Source: Enhygromyxa salina (GTDB taxonomy: Bacteria > Myxococcota_A > Polyangia > Nannocystales > Nannocystaceae). Taken from it: 34,405 nt of DNA. A model generated the notes under the pieces. It had not been told where the DNA came from, searched no databases, and saw only the letters and a program-made list of their open reading frames with translations. How positions within the stretch are numbered: position 1 is the first letter of the stretch; each line of letters begins with the position of its first letter. Both the position numbers and the translations under genes were made by a program. This document shows positions 34,301 to 34,405 of this stretch, piece by piece. The stretch lies in NCBI RefSeq assembly GCF_002994635.1, contig NZ_PVNL01000103.1, positions 1 through 34,405 on the forward strand. The letters run 5' to 3'.

Positions 34301-34405
34301 ATGACGGTGGTGCGGTCGATTCAGCTGTTCTTTCAGGAGGGTAAGTCGGACAAGGTTTATCATGCTGCGCTGATCGATGAGGGGGGTGGGGGCTACAGCG
34401 TCGAG
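34301..34405 (+). CDS. WGR-domain protein, 3' part outside window
   Basis: Thirty-five codons are visible from ATG 34301. The sequence LFFQEGKSDKVYHAALIDE followed by GGGGYSV matches the start of the WGR domain, a small module found in PARP-type proteins and in many bacterial proteins. There it is linked to DNA or nucleic-acid-end recognition. Because the gene is cut after residue 35, the rest of the architecture (for example DUF4132 or other partners) cannot be seen. It is on the same strand as the SNF2 gene, about 420 bp downstream. Confidence 0.75.
   Translation, partial: MTVVRSIQLFFQEGKSDKVYHAALIDEGGGGYSVE

Overview
The window is very GC-rich, with strong G/C preference at third codon positions, GTG and TTG starts, and many lipoprotein and secreted genes. 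It carries an IgGFc-binding-type lipoprotein, a SWIM-SNF2 helicase next to a WGR-domain gene, and a PP2C phosphatase. Together these suggest a myxobacterium (Myxococcota), possibly of the Nannocystis/Enhygromyxa group. The lineage call is inference from gene content; no rRNA or other marker is present to prove it.

Layout. 1-2.9 kb (minus): a truncated membrane-anchored Hsp90-type ATPase behind an IgGFc-binding-like lipoprotein. 3-5.2 kb: an S9 peptidase lipoprotein with a complete Ser-Asp-His triad. 5.2-9 kb: a small winged-helix-like protein and two membrane proteins of unknown function. 9-11.1 kb: a DUF2061 membrane protein overlapping tail to tail with a PP2C phosphatase, then tlyA and a tiny membrane protein. 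11.1-11.6 kb: tRNA-Ala(CGC) with its terminator, then yhbY. 11.7-15.4 kb: two coupled genes for an apparently exported TldD/TldE-like pair, the first with an intact zinc motif and the second without one. A transglutaminase-like lipoprotein gene converges on them. 16.5-19.9 kb: uppS (minus), then a tight ybjN-like/pspA/cdsA operon (plus), all concerned with the envelope.

19.91-20.65 kb is a tandem array of seven roughly 108-bp units that fills the whole gap between two convergent genes. A short matching fragment lies near 6.33 kb, also between convergent genes. 20.6-25 kb holds a small membrane protein, a protein with six Cys4-type zinc-ribbon-like repeats, a six-helix membrane protein and an isovaleryl-type acyl-CoA dehydrogenase. 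25-27.4 kb: infB, isolated from its usual operon and with a Lys-rich insertion. 27.6-34.4 kb: a serine beta-lactamase-family lipoprotein, a membrane protein, an RsmC/RlmG-like rRNA methyltransferase, a 1052-residue SWIM-SNF2 ATPase, and the start of a WGR-domain gene cut by the window edge.

Most of the window is ordinary chromosomal backbone. I see no insertion sequence, prophage, CRISPR array or recognised defence island. The least ordinary elements are the 108-bp repeat array, the six-repeat zinc-ribbon protein, the exported TldD/TldE-like pair and the membrane-anchored Hsp90-type ATPase. None can be shown to be a new system from sequence alone.
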